Source of the DNA: Pseudomonadota bacterium
GTDB lineage: Bacteria; Chloroflexota; Ktedonobacteria; Ktedonobacterales; JADMIN01
Assembly (NCBI GenBank): GCA_021324535.1
Contig: JAJPIU010000199.1
Location: 1 to 37,322 of the forward strand
Reading direction: 5' to 3'
DNA length: 37,322 bases
Position 1 is the first letter of the stretch, and each line of letters opens with the position of its first letter. Both the position numbers and the translations under genes were made by a program. Below are positions 1 to 7,446 of this stretch, one piece after another. The notes beneath the pieces were generated by a model, which made no database searches, was not told the origin of the DNA, and saw only the letters and a program-made list of their open reading frames with translations.

Positions 1-576
1 GGTCGGGCGGCAGTAAGCGCCGACCCGCTGGCGATCGTCCATGAGCCGGGGCAGACGATGCTGACGCCGATGTACATCCTGGCGGCGCTCTCGTTGATCG
101 GTGGCGGCTTTGGCGCGTCTGTCCTCTTCAACCTGAGCGACCTCTCTACCTTCCTGGCTCCCTCAACTGGCAGCGCGCCCGAACCACCGACGGCGTTGTT
201 CTGGCTCTCACTGGCGCTCAGCCTGATCTGCGCGCTCTCAGGCGTCGTGTTTGCCACGCTACGCTACGGTTCCGGCCAGACCTATTTTGTGGCGGAAGGG
301 CAGGAAAACGCGCTCGTGCGGCTGTTGCAACGCCGCTACTACGTTGACGACATCTACGACGCAGTGATCGTCAGACCAATCGTGGCGTTTGGCTCCTGGC
401 TGCGGGCTTCGCTCGAAGAGGAACTCGATGGCGGTTCGCGCGATATAGGTGATCTGGTCAGCGGCATGGGCGAGAGCCTGCGTGGCTTCCAGACGGGCTT
501 TACGCGCAACTACGCCGCCTACATCTTTGTCGGCGTGATCTTATTTGTCTTGTTCTTCCTGTCCACACGCCCCTGA
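1..576 (+). CDS. nuoL: NADH-quinone oxidoreductase subunit L, C-terminal part
   Basis: The frame is open from base 1, so this is the 3' end of a gene starting outside the window; 191 residues are visible. NuoL is a proton-pumping antiporter-like membrane subunit of respiratory complex I. The visible part begins with HEPGQTM, followed by a hydrophobic helix, a second helix near residues 72-90, and the YYVDDIYDAVIVRP segment typical of the long amphipathic lateral-helix region near the NuoL C-terminus. It ends in a final transmembrane helix (IFVGVILFVLFFL). NuoM follows after about 33 bases and NuoN after that, which is the usual complex I order. The subunit assignment is firm; only the N-terminal two thirds is missing. 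Confidence 0.93.
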   Translation, partial: GRAAVSADPLAIVHEPGQTMLTPMYILAALSLIGGGFGASVLFNLSDLSTFLAPSTGSAPEPPTALFWLSLALSLICALSGVVFATLRYGSGQTYFVAEGQENALVRLLQRRYYVDDIYDAVIVRPIVAFGSWLRASLEEELDGGSRDIGDLVSGMGESLRGFQTGFTRNYAAYIFVGVILFVLFFLSTRP

Positions 577-609
577 GCAGGCGCTAGCGATAAACGATAG
601 AGGATGGTT

Positions 610-2250
610 ATGATTCCGATTCTCAGCGTGATTCTCTTCTTGCCGCTGCTTGGGGCGGTGGGCGCGGTGATATTGCCCCGGCTTGCCGGTTGGGGCTGGG
701 CGCTGGCCTGTGGACTGGCCGACCTGGCCTGCGCGCTCTGGCTGATCACCCAGTTCGATCCCCACCAGGTAGGCTTTCAGTTTGTTGAGAACGCGCCCTG
801 GCTGCCGGATGTTGGCGTGAGCTATTCGCTAGGGGTGGATGGTATCAATCTCTTCCTGCTGGCGCTCAACGCGCTGCTCACCGTCGTCGCGGTCGCAGCC
901 TCGTGGCGTAGTGCGCAGACGGGCGACCGCTCACGCACGTACTTCACGCTGATGATGTTGCTGGCGTGCGGCATGCAGGGGGTCTTCCTGGCGACCAACC
1001 TGTTCTTGTTCTACGTCTTCTGGGAGTTGATGCTGGTTCCGGCCTATCTGTTAGTGGGCATGTACGGTGGACGGCGACGCGCCTATGCAGCGATCAAGTT
1101 TGTGCTGTATACGGCGGTTGGCTCACTGATCATGCTGATCGGGATCATTACGGTTGGCGCGGTGGTGAGCACGAGCGCCAACCAGCCCTATACGCTCGAT
1201 CTGGCGACGTTGCTGCGCCAGGGTGTGCCGTCGGGCGCGCAGTTCTGGCTGTTCCTGGCGTTCTTTGTGGCGTTCGCCGTCAAGGCAGGCATGTTCCCTG
1301 TCCATAGCTGGGTTCCCGATACGTATGGCGAGGCTCCTGCGGCGGTGATCGTGCTGGTGGCTGGCGTGATGGCCAAGACGGGAACCTATGGCATGCTGCG
1401 TTTCTGTCTGGCGCTCTTCCCTCAGGCGACGAAACAAGTAACGCCCTATGTGCTTGGCCTCGCGGTCATCGGCATTCTCTATTTCGCGCTTCAGGCGTTG
1501 GTCGCGCAGGATTTCAAGCGGCTGCTGGCCTATGTCAGCATCAGCCATATGTCTGTCATCGTGCTCGGTATCTTTGCGCTGAACACACAGGGCATGGAGG
1601 GCGCGGTCGTGCAGATGGTCAATCACGGGATCATCATCGCGGCGCTCTTCCTGATCGCGGGCTACATCGAGGCGCGCATCGGTTCACGCAAGCTGAGCGA
1701 CTTTGGCGCGCTGGCCACGCGGCTGCCCTGGCTGGCGACGGTGTTTCTGCTGGCGGCGCTAGCGGCGCTGGGCCTGCCCGGCCTGAACAGCTTCGCCGGA
1801 GAGTTTCTTGCCTTCCTGGGCGCGTTCCATCACGACTATCGCTTTGGCGTGCTAGCGACGCTGGTGGTCATTCCGGCGGCGTGGTATATGCTGCGCTTCT
1901 TCCAGGGCGTGATGGTTGGGCCGGTTCCCGCAACCGGCCCCGTAGCGACGGCGCTGAACCCAACAGGCGGCGCGGTGAGTGTGGCGACAACCCAGACCGG
2001 GCGCCGCAGCCGACGCCATCACCGTCGGCGCGATGAAACCAGCCCACGCGACCTGACCTGGGCCGAGTTCTGGGTCGTCTCGCCACTGCTGGCACTGATC
2101 ATCATTCTGGGCTTCGTGCCAGGGCTGCTGACCGCGCGTATCGCGCCTGCCACTCAGCCACTCCTGGCGCCCTACGCGCAGGTGAGCAGTACGTATACAA
2201 TGATACATCGTCATATGGCAATGGGGGCGGGCGGTCAAAGCCGCGCCTAG
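610..2250 (+). CDS. nuoM: NADH-quinone oxidoreductase subunit M
   Basis: Membrane antiporter-like subunit of complex I that couples quinone reduction to proton pumping. Two in-frame ATGs lie at 604 and 610. I chose 610 because AGAGGA at 599-604 sits 5 bases before it, whereas the ATG at 604 overlaps that site; the resulting MIPILSV start is typical of NuoM. Conserved features are the FWELMLVPAYLL helix with Glu139 and AVKAGMFPVHSWVPDTY with Lys225, both proton-path residues. Residues about 438-485, before the last helix, form a Pro/Thr/Ala-rich then Arg/His-rich stretch (RRSRRHHRRR) that is longer than usual. The final residues and the TAG stop lie inside a repeat also present 60 bases downstream. 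Operon with nuoL and nuoN. Confidence 0.95.
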   Translation: MIPILSVILFLPLLGAVGAVILPRLAGWGWALACGLADLACALWLITQFDPHQVGFQFVENAPWLPDVGVSYSLGVDGINLFLLALNALLTVVAVAASWRSAQTGDRSRTYFTLMMLLACGMQGVFLATNLFLFYVFWELMLVPAYLLVGMYGGRRRAYAAIKFVLYTAVGSLIMLIGIITVGAVVSTSANQPYTLDLATLLRQGVPSGAQFWLFLAFFVAFAVKAGMFPVHSWVPDTYGEAPAAVIVLVAGVMAKTGTYGMLRFCLALFPQATKQVTPYVLGLAVIGILYFALQALVAQDFKRLLAYVSISHMSVIVLGIFALNTQGMEGAVVQMVNHGIIIAALFLIAGYIEARIGSRKLSDFGALATRLPWLATVFLLAALAALGLPGLNSFAGEFLAFLGAFHHDYRFGVLATLVVIPAAWYMLRFFQGVMVGPVPATGPVATALNPTGGAVSVATTQTGRRSRRHHRRRDETSPRDLTWAEFWVVSPLLALIIILGFVPGLLTARIAPATQPLLAPYAQVSSTYTMIHRHMAMGAGGQSRA

Positions 2251-2310
2251 TAGTCAGTCCAGAGAGGAAAGCGGCAGGTGAAACGGGCGGGCGGCTGAAG
2301 CTGCGCCTAG
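2225..2310 (+). repeat. Two 26-bp direct repeats spanning the end of nuoM
   Basis: Copies at 2225-2250 and 2285-2310 agree at 22 of 26 positions; all four differences are transitions. Both end in GCGCCTAG. In the first copy the TAG is the stop codon of nuoM, so the last residues of NuoM (GGQSRA) are encoded by repeat sequence. Each copy can pair internally (GCGG with CCGC around TCAAAG in the first). Seen directly; the idea that a mobile or amplified repeat replaced the original gene end is inference. Confidence 0.7.
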
Positions 2311-2588
2311 AGGCTGCGCCACGAAGGCTGCCGACGTGGCCTCCCATCCGCAGACCGTTGCCCGCTATGCTGAATGGCCTGACGACTAGGGGCTGGCGCC
2401 ACGAAGTCCGCCTAGAGAGCGAACGGCGCCGACGAGAAGATCAACTAGAGAGTGTGAGCATCCCACTCCCTCCAGCCCGCGAAGGCGGGCTTCGTCGAGT
2501 CCCGATAGGGACTCGCTTAGGCGCGACTTGAGTCGCCAGCCGGAACGCCGGTTGCAATCGCCCGCCAACTGGACAAGGATACACCACC
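2251..2588. other. 338-base nuoM-nuoN spacer filled with repeats
   Basis: No credible gene is seen here. The spacer holds the second copy of the 26-bp repeat (2285-2310) and a 27-bp element at 2317-2343 that recurs at 12944-12970 with 23 of 27 identities. A shorter partial copy starts at 2397 (CGCCACGAAG core), and four short hairpins run from 2475 to 2553. The nuoN ribosome-binding site AAGGAT lies at 2575-2580. Complex I genes are normally tightly spaced, so the long spacer is unusual for the operon. Confidence 0.7.
2475..2553. repeat. Array of four tetraloop-type hairpins before nuoN
   Basis: Four adjacent perfect or near-perfect stems, each closing a four-base loop: GCCCGC/GCGGGC around GAAG (2475-2490), CGAGTCCC/GGGACTCG around GATA (2496-2515), GCGAC/GTCGC around TTGA (2523-2536), and AGCCGG/CCGGTT around AACG (2538-2553, one G-U pair in RNA). 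No T-tract follows, so this is not an ordinary terminator. As RNA it would form a row of stem-loops just ahead of the nuoN ribosome-binding site and could affect mRNA stability or the nuoM:nuoN ratio. Confidence 0.75.
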
Positions 2589-4283
2589 ATGCTGAACACG
2601 CCTTTTACCTATATGCCAACCGGCGCGGACTGGCTGCGCATTCTGCCGGAGCTGATCGTGTTTGGCGCAGCGTTGCTCGTGTTGCTGGCCGATCTCTTCA
2701 TCCCCAATGGGCGCAAGGGCTGGCTGGCGATGGTCTGTCTGCTTGGGGTGATCGCCGCGCTGATTGGAGTAGGCTATTTGCTCTCCAATGGAGACAGCCA
2801 GACGGCGTTCTATGGCATGATCAGTGATGATACACTCGCGCTGTTCTCCGATCTGCTGATTCTCTTCGCGGTGGGAATTGGACTGCTCTACTCGCCAGGA
2901 TATATCGAGCGGCATGCCGTCACACGCATAGGCGAATACTACGGGCTGATGTTGCTGGCCGCCCTTGGCATGATGCTGATGGCCTCTGCCACGAATCTGA
3001 TGTTGATCTTCGTCGGGCTTGAGGCTCTCTCCCTCTCACTCTATATCCTCTGCGCCATCGAACTCACCCGCTTCCGTTCGCAGGAGGCGGGCATGAAATA
3101 CTTCATCCTCAGTTCGTTCGCCTCGGCGATCTTGCTCTATGGGATGGCGATGCTCTATGGCTCGACGGGAACAACCAGCCTCAGCGGCGTGCAGGCGTTC
3201 TTCGCTCCTGGCAGACATCCCTTCCTGGCGACGAGCGGCTATGGGCCGCTGCTGCTTGCGGCGATGGGTCTGCTTGGCGTCGGCTTCTGCTTCAAGGTCT
3301 CGGCCATCCCCTTCCAGGCGTGGACGCCCGATGTGTATGTCGGGGCGCCCACCTCGGTGACAGCGTTTATGTCGGTGGGGACGAAGGTGGCGGCGTTTGT
3401 GGCGCTGTCGCGTGTCTTTCTGCTTGCGCTTGGCGCGCAGTCAGATAAATGGGAGCCAGTCTTCTGGATCGTTGCGATCCTGACGATGCTTGGCGGCAAC
3501 CTGATGGCCGTCGTCCAGCGCGATGTGAAACGCTTGCTGGCCTATTCGAGTATCGCCAACGCGGGCTATATGCTCGTCGCCATCGCCACCAATACACAAC
3601 ATGCGTTTTCCGGACTGCTGATCTTCCTGGCGACCTATACGGTGATGAACGTCGGCGCTTTTGGTATTGTGCTTGCGCTGGAGCGCAACGATGGCCAGGG
3701 AACAACGCTCGACGACTTCGCCGGGCTAGCGAAGCGGCGTCCGGGAGTGGCGGCGGCGATGGCGATCATCTTGTTCGCGCTGGCGGGCGTGCCGCCAAGC
3801 GCTGGCTTTGTCGGCAAGTATTATGTCTTCCAGGCGGCGATTGTCGGCAATCATATTGATCTCGCCGTGATTGGCATTCTGACGAGCGTGCTTGGCATGT
3901 ACTACTATCTGCGCGTCATCTGGGCGATGTATTTCACTGAGCCACGTAATGTATCAGGCGGCGCAGGAGCGATAGCGGCGACCACTGGCATGGCTGGCGA
4001 GGACGAAGGCGAACCTGAACCTGCCGACGCAGCCAGTGGAGCAAGCGTAGCGCCTGTGCGCGCCGGAACGGCGACGCTTGCACGCCCGGTCACCTCACGC
4101 CGAAGCGCCAACAGCCGCACCGTGGTAGCTACCCAGGCTCCAGCCGAGTCTGCCGCTCCGCCGCTGACGCTGGGGACAACGGTGGCGCTGACGCTGGCCG
4201 TGGTGTTGACGGTGGCGCTGGGACTTATTCCTGGGCCAATAGTTATGCTGGCGGAACAGGCGGCGCGGCTCCTGGGCCAGTGA
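2589..4283 (+). CDS. nuoN: NADH-quinone oxidoreductase subunit N
   Basis: Third antiporter-like membrane subunit of complex I, 564 residues. ATG at 2589 is preceded by AAGGAT (2575-2580). Conserved landmarks include the LMLIFVGLEALSLSLYIL helix with its conserved Glu, FKVSAIPFQAWTPDVYVGAPT with the conserved Lys, and the discontinuous-helix region VVQRDVKRLLAYSSIANAGYML. Residues about 450-525 are a low-complexity Gly/Ala/Glu/Thr-rich insertion between the last two helices, at the same relative place as the one in NuoM; family members normally have only a short loop there. The hydrophobic C-terminus (TVALTLAVVLTVALGLIPGPIVML) is intact, so the gene is complete. It is the last nuo gene; the next gene starts 48 bases on. 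Confidence 0.95.
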   Translation: MLNTPFTYMPTGADWLRILPELIVFGAALLVLLADLFIPNGRKGWLAMVCLLGVIAALIGVGYLLSNGDSQTAFYGMISDDTLALFSDLLILFAVGIGLLYSPGYIERHAVTRIGEYYGLMLLAALGMMLMASATNLMLIFVGLEALSLSLYILCAIELTRFRSQEAGMKYFILSSFASAILLYGMAMLYGSTGTTSLSGVQAFFAPGRHPFLATSGYGPLLLAAMGLLGVGFCFKVSAIPFQAWTPDVYVGAPTSVTAFMSVGTKVAAFVALSRVFLLALGAQSDKWEPVFWIVAILTMLGGNLMAVVQRDVKRLLAYSSIANAGYMLVAIATNTQHAFSGLLIFLATYTVMNVGAFGIVLALERNDGQGTTLDDFAGLAKRRPGVAAAMAIILFALAGVPPSAGFVGKYYVFQAAIVGNHIDLAVIGILTSVLGMYYYLRVIWAMYFTEPRNVSGGAGAIAATTGMAGEDEGEPEPADAASGASVAPVRAGTATLARPVTSRRSANSRTVVATQAPAESAAPPLTLGTTVALTLAVVLTVALGLIPGPIVMLAEQAARLLGQ

Positions 4284-4331
4284 GCGCCTGCTACTTATTG
4301 AAAATGGAATATTGATTGAGGGGGACATGAG

Positions 4332-5105
4332 GTGACGCAGCTCTATCTGATCCGGCACGGGCAAGCCTATTGCAATGTGGAGAATCTGATCGCTGGCGTG
4401 GAAAGCGACACAGGGCTGACGCCGCTTGGTGTGCAGCAGGCCGAACGGCTGCGCGACCGGCTAATCGCGACAGGTGAGATCGCCGCCGATGTCTTCATCG
4501 CCAGCACGCTGCCCCGTGCCCGCCAGACCGCCGAGATCATCGCTCCTGCCTTCAATCTCCCTCTTCTGTTGGATGACGATGCGCAAGAACTGCGTGTCGG
4601 CGAGGCCGACGGCCTCACGTGGGAGCAATACATCGAGAAATATGGGCCACCGCCCGACTTTCGCGAGGAACCGTTTCGCCCGCTCTTCAAGGGTGGCGAG
4701 AACTGGGGTCAGTTTGTCTTGCGAGTCGGCACGACGATTGATCGCCTCGTCCGTGAGCATGAGGGCAAGACGATTGTGGTGGTCTGCCACGGTGGCTTTA
4801 TAGATACGTCTTTTCTGGTGAATCTGGGGATGAATACGCTGGCGCTGCCTCCTGCCCAGTTCGAGACACGCAACACCTCGATCACCCAGTGGGAGCGTCT
4901 ACGCTATGGCACGGAGCTACGCTGGCGGCTGGCGCGTTATAACGACGACCTGCATACGCGCGACATCGGCTCCGCCGAGCGCATCGTCTGGGCGCGCCTA
5001 GCGCCTGAGCCCACTCCTGCCAGCACCGCGCCCGCCGTGCCATTGCCCACCGAGGACGAACCTTCGCCGAGTGATGACAAGGCAAAGGCGCCTACTGAGA
5101 CATAA
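4332..5105 (+). CDS. Histidine phosphatase (phosphoglycerate-mutase-like) family protein
   Basis: 257 residues with GTG start at 4332; GAGGGG at 4318-4323 is well spaced and an upstream ATG is out of frame. The branch-1 histidine phosphatase fold is marked by LIRHG (His9, the phosphorylated nucleophile) near the N-terminus, LPRARQTAEI, an acidic segment LRVGEADGLTW holding the likely proton-donor Glu, and CHGGFID with the second catalytic His153. The last 40 or so residues are Pro/Ala/Glu/Asp-rich and probably disordered. Members act on phosphosugars, phosphoserine, nucleotides or phosphoproteins, so the substrate cannot be named. It follows nuoN on the same strand but has no known link to complex I. 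Confidence 0.88.
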   Translation: MTQLYLIRHGQAYCNVENLIAGVESDTGLTPLGVQQAERLRDRLIATGEIAADVFIASTLPRARQTAEIIAPAFNLPLLLDDDAQELRVGEADGLTWEQYIEKYGPPPDFREEPFRPLFKGGENWGQFVLRVGTTIDRLVREHEGKTIVVVCHGGFIDTSFLVNLGMNTLALPPAQFETRNTSITQWERLRYGTELRWRLARYNDDLHTRDIGSAERIVWARLAPEPTPASTAPAVPLPTEDEPSPSDDKAKAPTET

Positions 5106-5113
5106 TTGTCGTG

Positions 5114-5122
5114 TGATATACT
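5114..5122 (+). promoter_or_regulatory. Candidate extended -10 promoter for the Rpn-like gene
   Basis: TG at 5114-5115, one base, then TATACT at 5117-5122 matches an extended -10 element (TGnTATAAT). It lies in the only intergenic space upstream of the gene starting at 5171, giving a leader of about 40 bases. No strong -35 is visible, as expected for extended -10 promoters. Confidence 0.45.
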
Positions 5123-5170
5123 ATTGCCAATAGAAGCGTCTGATAATGGGATCGGCGGGAGGGCGTCGCT

Positions 5171-6130
5171 GTGCCGGAGATGGATCAAACGCTCAAACGG
5201 CTCATCCAACTGCGCCCGACCGATTGGCTGCGCTTTGTCTTCGCCGATACAGAGGTCGAGTATCTAGGAACAGCGTCAACCGACGTCGCGACAGAACCTT
5301 TGCGTATCTTGGATACGTTGCTGCGTATTCGCCTCGAAGGGCATGAATGCCTGGTGGACATCGAGTTTGAGGCGTATACCAGTCCCGATATTGGACGGCG
5401 ACTCCATGAATACGCCGCACGGGCAGAGATCGTTCACAAGCTCCCAGTGATTCCGGTGGTCTTCTGGTTGATGCGCGATGGCCAGGCGCTCACTTCACCA
5501 TATCGGGCGAGTGTTGGCAGTGTGCGGCTCTATGATCGCTACTTCTTTGGTGTCGAGGTCTACCAGTTACCCGCGCCGGAAGTGTTAGCGCTGGGTGAAC
5601 AAGGGATAGTAGGACTGTTGCCGCTCATTCCCTTTACGCAGGGCGGCAAGACGCTCGAAGCTGCGGAAGCGGCTGGCCGGGCAATCCAGGCGCATGCGCC
5701 GCCTGAAGAACTTACCGCACTGGCGACATTGCTAGGCGTCTTCGCGGCGCGCATGGTTGGCCCGGAAGCGGCGTTGGAGTTGATTCGGAGGTTGCTCATG
5801 TCAAACGATATTTTGCTGGAGGTTTCTCCGCTCTATCGCCAGTGGGTCGAGGAGTGGAAGGCAGAGGGTCTCGCAGAAGGTCTCAAAGAGGGACGCGAAG
5901 AAGGACGCGAAGAAGGACGCGAAGAAGGACGCGAAGAAGGACGCGAAGAAGGCATGCGCGAGGGACTACGTGACGCCATGCTACTGTTCTGGCGCGGACG
6001 CTTCGGCGAGCCAACCGCCGAAGTGAGCCAGGCCATCTCTGCAGCCAGCCGCGAGACGTTGAGCGAGGCGCTGCTGCACGCCAACAGTGACACGCCGGAG
6101 CAGCTTCGTGCGCGCTTTGGCCTCTCGTAA
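5171..6130 (+). CDS. Rpn/PD-(D/E)XK nuclease-transposase-like family protein
   Basis: 319 residues; GTG start at 5171 with GGGAGGG at 5157-5163. The N-terminal 120 residues resemble the Rpn (recombination-promoting nuclease) and related transposase-like families with a PD-(D/E)XK core: RILDTLLRI (Asp48), then HECLVDIEFEAY with Glu65-x-Glu67, then an RRLHEYAAR helix. Rpn proteins usually have Gln at the position of Glu67, so cleavage activity is uncertain. A helical middle region follows, and then five exact GREE repeats (residues 241-260) in a Glu/Arg-rich coiled coil, a hallmark of this family. The end (RDAMLLFWRGRFGEP) resembles the DUF4351-like tail. Rpn nucleases make RecA-independent DNA breaks; a defence or mobile role here is only inferred. 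Confidence 0.8.
   Translation: MPEMDQTLKRLIQLRPTDWLRFVFADTEVEYLGTASTDVATEPLRILDTLLRIRLEGHECLVDIEFEAYTSPDIGRRLHEYAARAEIVHKLPVIPVVFWLMRDGQALTSPYRASVGSVRLYDRYFFGVEVYQLPAPEVLALGEQGIVGLLPLIPFTQGGKTLEAAEAAGRAIQAHAPPEELTALATLLGVFAARMVGPEAALELIRRLLMSNDILLEVSPLYRQWVEEWKAEGLAEGLKEGREEGREEGREEGREEGREEGMREGLRDAMLLFWRGRFGEPTAEVSQAISAASRETLSEALLHANSDTPEQLRARFGLS
5891..5950 (+). repeat. Five perfect 12-bp tandem repeats inside the Rpn-like gene
   Basis: GGACGCGAAGAA is repeated exactly five times (5891-5902, 5903-5914, 5915-5926, 5927-5938, 5939-5950) and encodes GREE five times. The copies are identical at DNA level, which points to recent slippage expansion. The unit is a multiple of three, so copy changes keep the frame and only alter coiled-coil length. 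Confidence 0.95.
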
Positions 6131-6143
6131 AGGAGGCCATGAC

Positions 6144-6494
6144 ATGAGCGATACCCCAACCCCTTCACCATTCCCTGTTCAGATGAATAGATCTGCGCGC
6201 AGGGCCAGCCGCGTCAGCCTGTTGAGCTTTGGCGCGATTGCCTGCATCCTCAGCGCCTTTAGCATTGGCAGCATACTTAGTTTTGGCAGCGTGGCCAGCC
6301 TGCTCAGTGCGGGCAGTTTGCTCAGCATCGGTAGCTCAGGAAGCATCCTGAGCATTGGCAGTACCGGCAGCATTTTGAGCATTGGAAGCGCGGGAAGTAT
6401 CCTCAGTATTGGCGGCGCAGGTGGTCTTCTTCGCATTGGCAGGCGCAGCGGCCATCTGGCGCGCTTGAACCCTTCTACGAGAACAATGGAGTGA
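6144..6494 (+). CDS. Small hydrophobic nonapeptide-repeat protein, unknown function
   Basis: 116 residues. The start at 6144 has an excellent ribosome-binding site (AGGAGG at 6131-6136, 7 bases away), 13 bases after the Rpn-like gene, so the two are probably cotranscribed. After a short Pro/Thr-rich and then basic N-terminus, residues about 25-100 consist of nine-residue repeats of the form SILSIGSxG, with earlier degenerate copies (SILSFGSVA, SLLSIGSSG). The repeats are coded by differing synonymous codons, so the pattern is held at protein level rather than by fresh duplication. Regular Ser/Gly plus Ile/Leu spacing fits either a beta-solenoid or a glycine-zipper membrane assembly; the sequence does not decide. 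It ends in a basic tail. I recognise no named family. The 3' end overlaps the convergent hydrolase gene by 20 bases. Confidence 0.82.
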   Translation: MSDTPTPSPFPVQMNRSARRASRVSLLSFGAIACILSAFSIGSILSFGSVASLLSAGSLLSIGSSGSILSIGSTGSILSIGSAGSILSIGGAGGLLRIGRRSGHLARLNPSTRTME

Positions 6495-7251
6495 GCCACT
6501 CAACGGCATCGCATAGTTGCTCTTCGCTGACCATGTGGCTGTGATCATAGAGTTGGAGCGCGAGATGGTTGGGCTGCTCAGTATAGTAGGGCTTGGCCGT
6601 CTCGTACATGCGCAGTGTGCCACGGATCGGCACCATATCATCTGAGCGACCATGTTGCAAGAGCAGCGGCTTGGGCGCTAGCCGCGCCACATGCGCCGCC
6701 GCGTCGTGTTGTTCTGCCCAGGCAATGTTTTCGGCGGAGGGCGGTGTCGAGCCAAAGATCGTCACGCCGAGCATATCGGGCAGTGGCGAGCCTGAGGCGG
6801 AGATTACTCCCGCGACGCGCTCATCCTCAGTGCCTACAATCAATGCGGCAAGCGCCCCCATTGAAAACCCTGCAATCACCATAGCGTCGCTTCGCACATC
6901 GGGTAGCTCGGTCAGGGTGGTCAGCGCCTCGCCCAGGTCGGCGGCGGTATGGCGCAAGACGGTAAGAAAGTAATCGGCGGAGAGCTGATTCATCCAATTG
7001 GGGCCACTTGCGGGGAAGCGTTCGCCATGTCCCCAGGCGTCAGGCAGCAGTGAGACAAAGCCGTGTGATGCAAGCAAACTTGCCAATGGCAATAAGTCGG
7101 CCTTTTCAGCGCCGTAGCCATGCTGGATGAGCGCAGCCGGATGTGAACCGGCCTTATCCGGGCGCACCAGATAGGCGGGAATGTCTTCCGCGCCAAAGGT
7201 GATACGCTCGATGCACTCAGTGACTTGGTGGGGAATGAAGTCGGTTGCCAT
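6475..7251 (-). CDS. Alpha/beta hydrolase, dienelactone-hydrolase/acyl-esterase type
   Basis: 258 residues. I start it at ATG 7251 (MATDFIPHQV), where AAAGGA lies upstream; the open frame extends to 7422, but the extra residues do not look like protein of this family. Catalytic features: GFSMG nucleophile elbow with Ser130, GRSDDMVP with Asp204/205, and YDHSHM with His237/239. An early HGYG motif supplies the oxyanion region. The size and the strand-helix pattern match single-domain esterases or peptidase-like hydrolases of the cytoplasm; no signal peptide is seen. Substrate is unknown. It stands alone on the minus strand, overlapping the tail of the repeat protein. Confidence 0.85.
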   Translation of the reverse strand: MATDFIPHQVTECIERITFGAEDIPAYLVRPDKAGSHPAALIQHGYGAEKADLLPLASLLASHGFVSLLPDAWGHGERFPASGPNWMNQLSADYFLTVLRHTAADLGEALTTLTELPDVRSDAMVIAGFSMGALAALIVGTEDERVAGVISASGSPLPDMLGVTIFGSTPPSAENIAWAEQHDAAAHVARLAPKPLLLQHGRSDDMVPIRGTLRMYETAKPYYTEQPNHLALQLYDHSHMVSEEQLCDAVEWLTPLFS

Positions 7252-7446
7252 TGGGAATGGGTTCCTTTCTGAAGGAGAAAGTTCGCGTGGGCCATGCTGT
7301 GGAGTATCGGAGTGTGGCCGGAATATGGCTTGCCGATGCGTTAGCAGGGTGATAGACCAGTTGGCGCCAATGAACAGGTGAACGTCACCATATATACGCA
7401 GAATCAGCCTGCCAGGGTGCATATCTACAGCCTACAAGCTACAAGC

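Noticed and set aside
1123-1626. 167-residue minus-strand ORF inside nuoM
   Set aside because: His/Arg/Gln-rich composition typical of the antisense of a GC-rich membrane protein gene; no ribosome-binding site or motif.
2251-2588. CRISPR-like array between nuoM and nuoN
   Set aside because: The repeats are few, diverged and unevenly spaced, without uniform spacers or cas genes.
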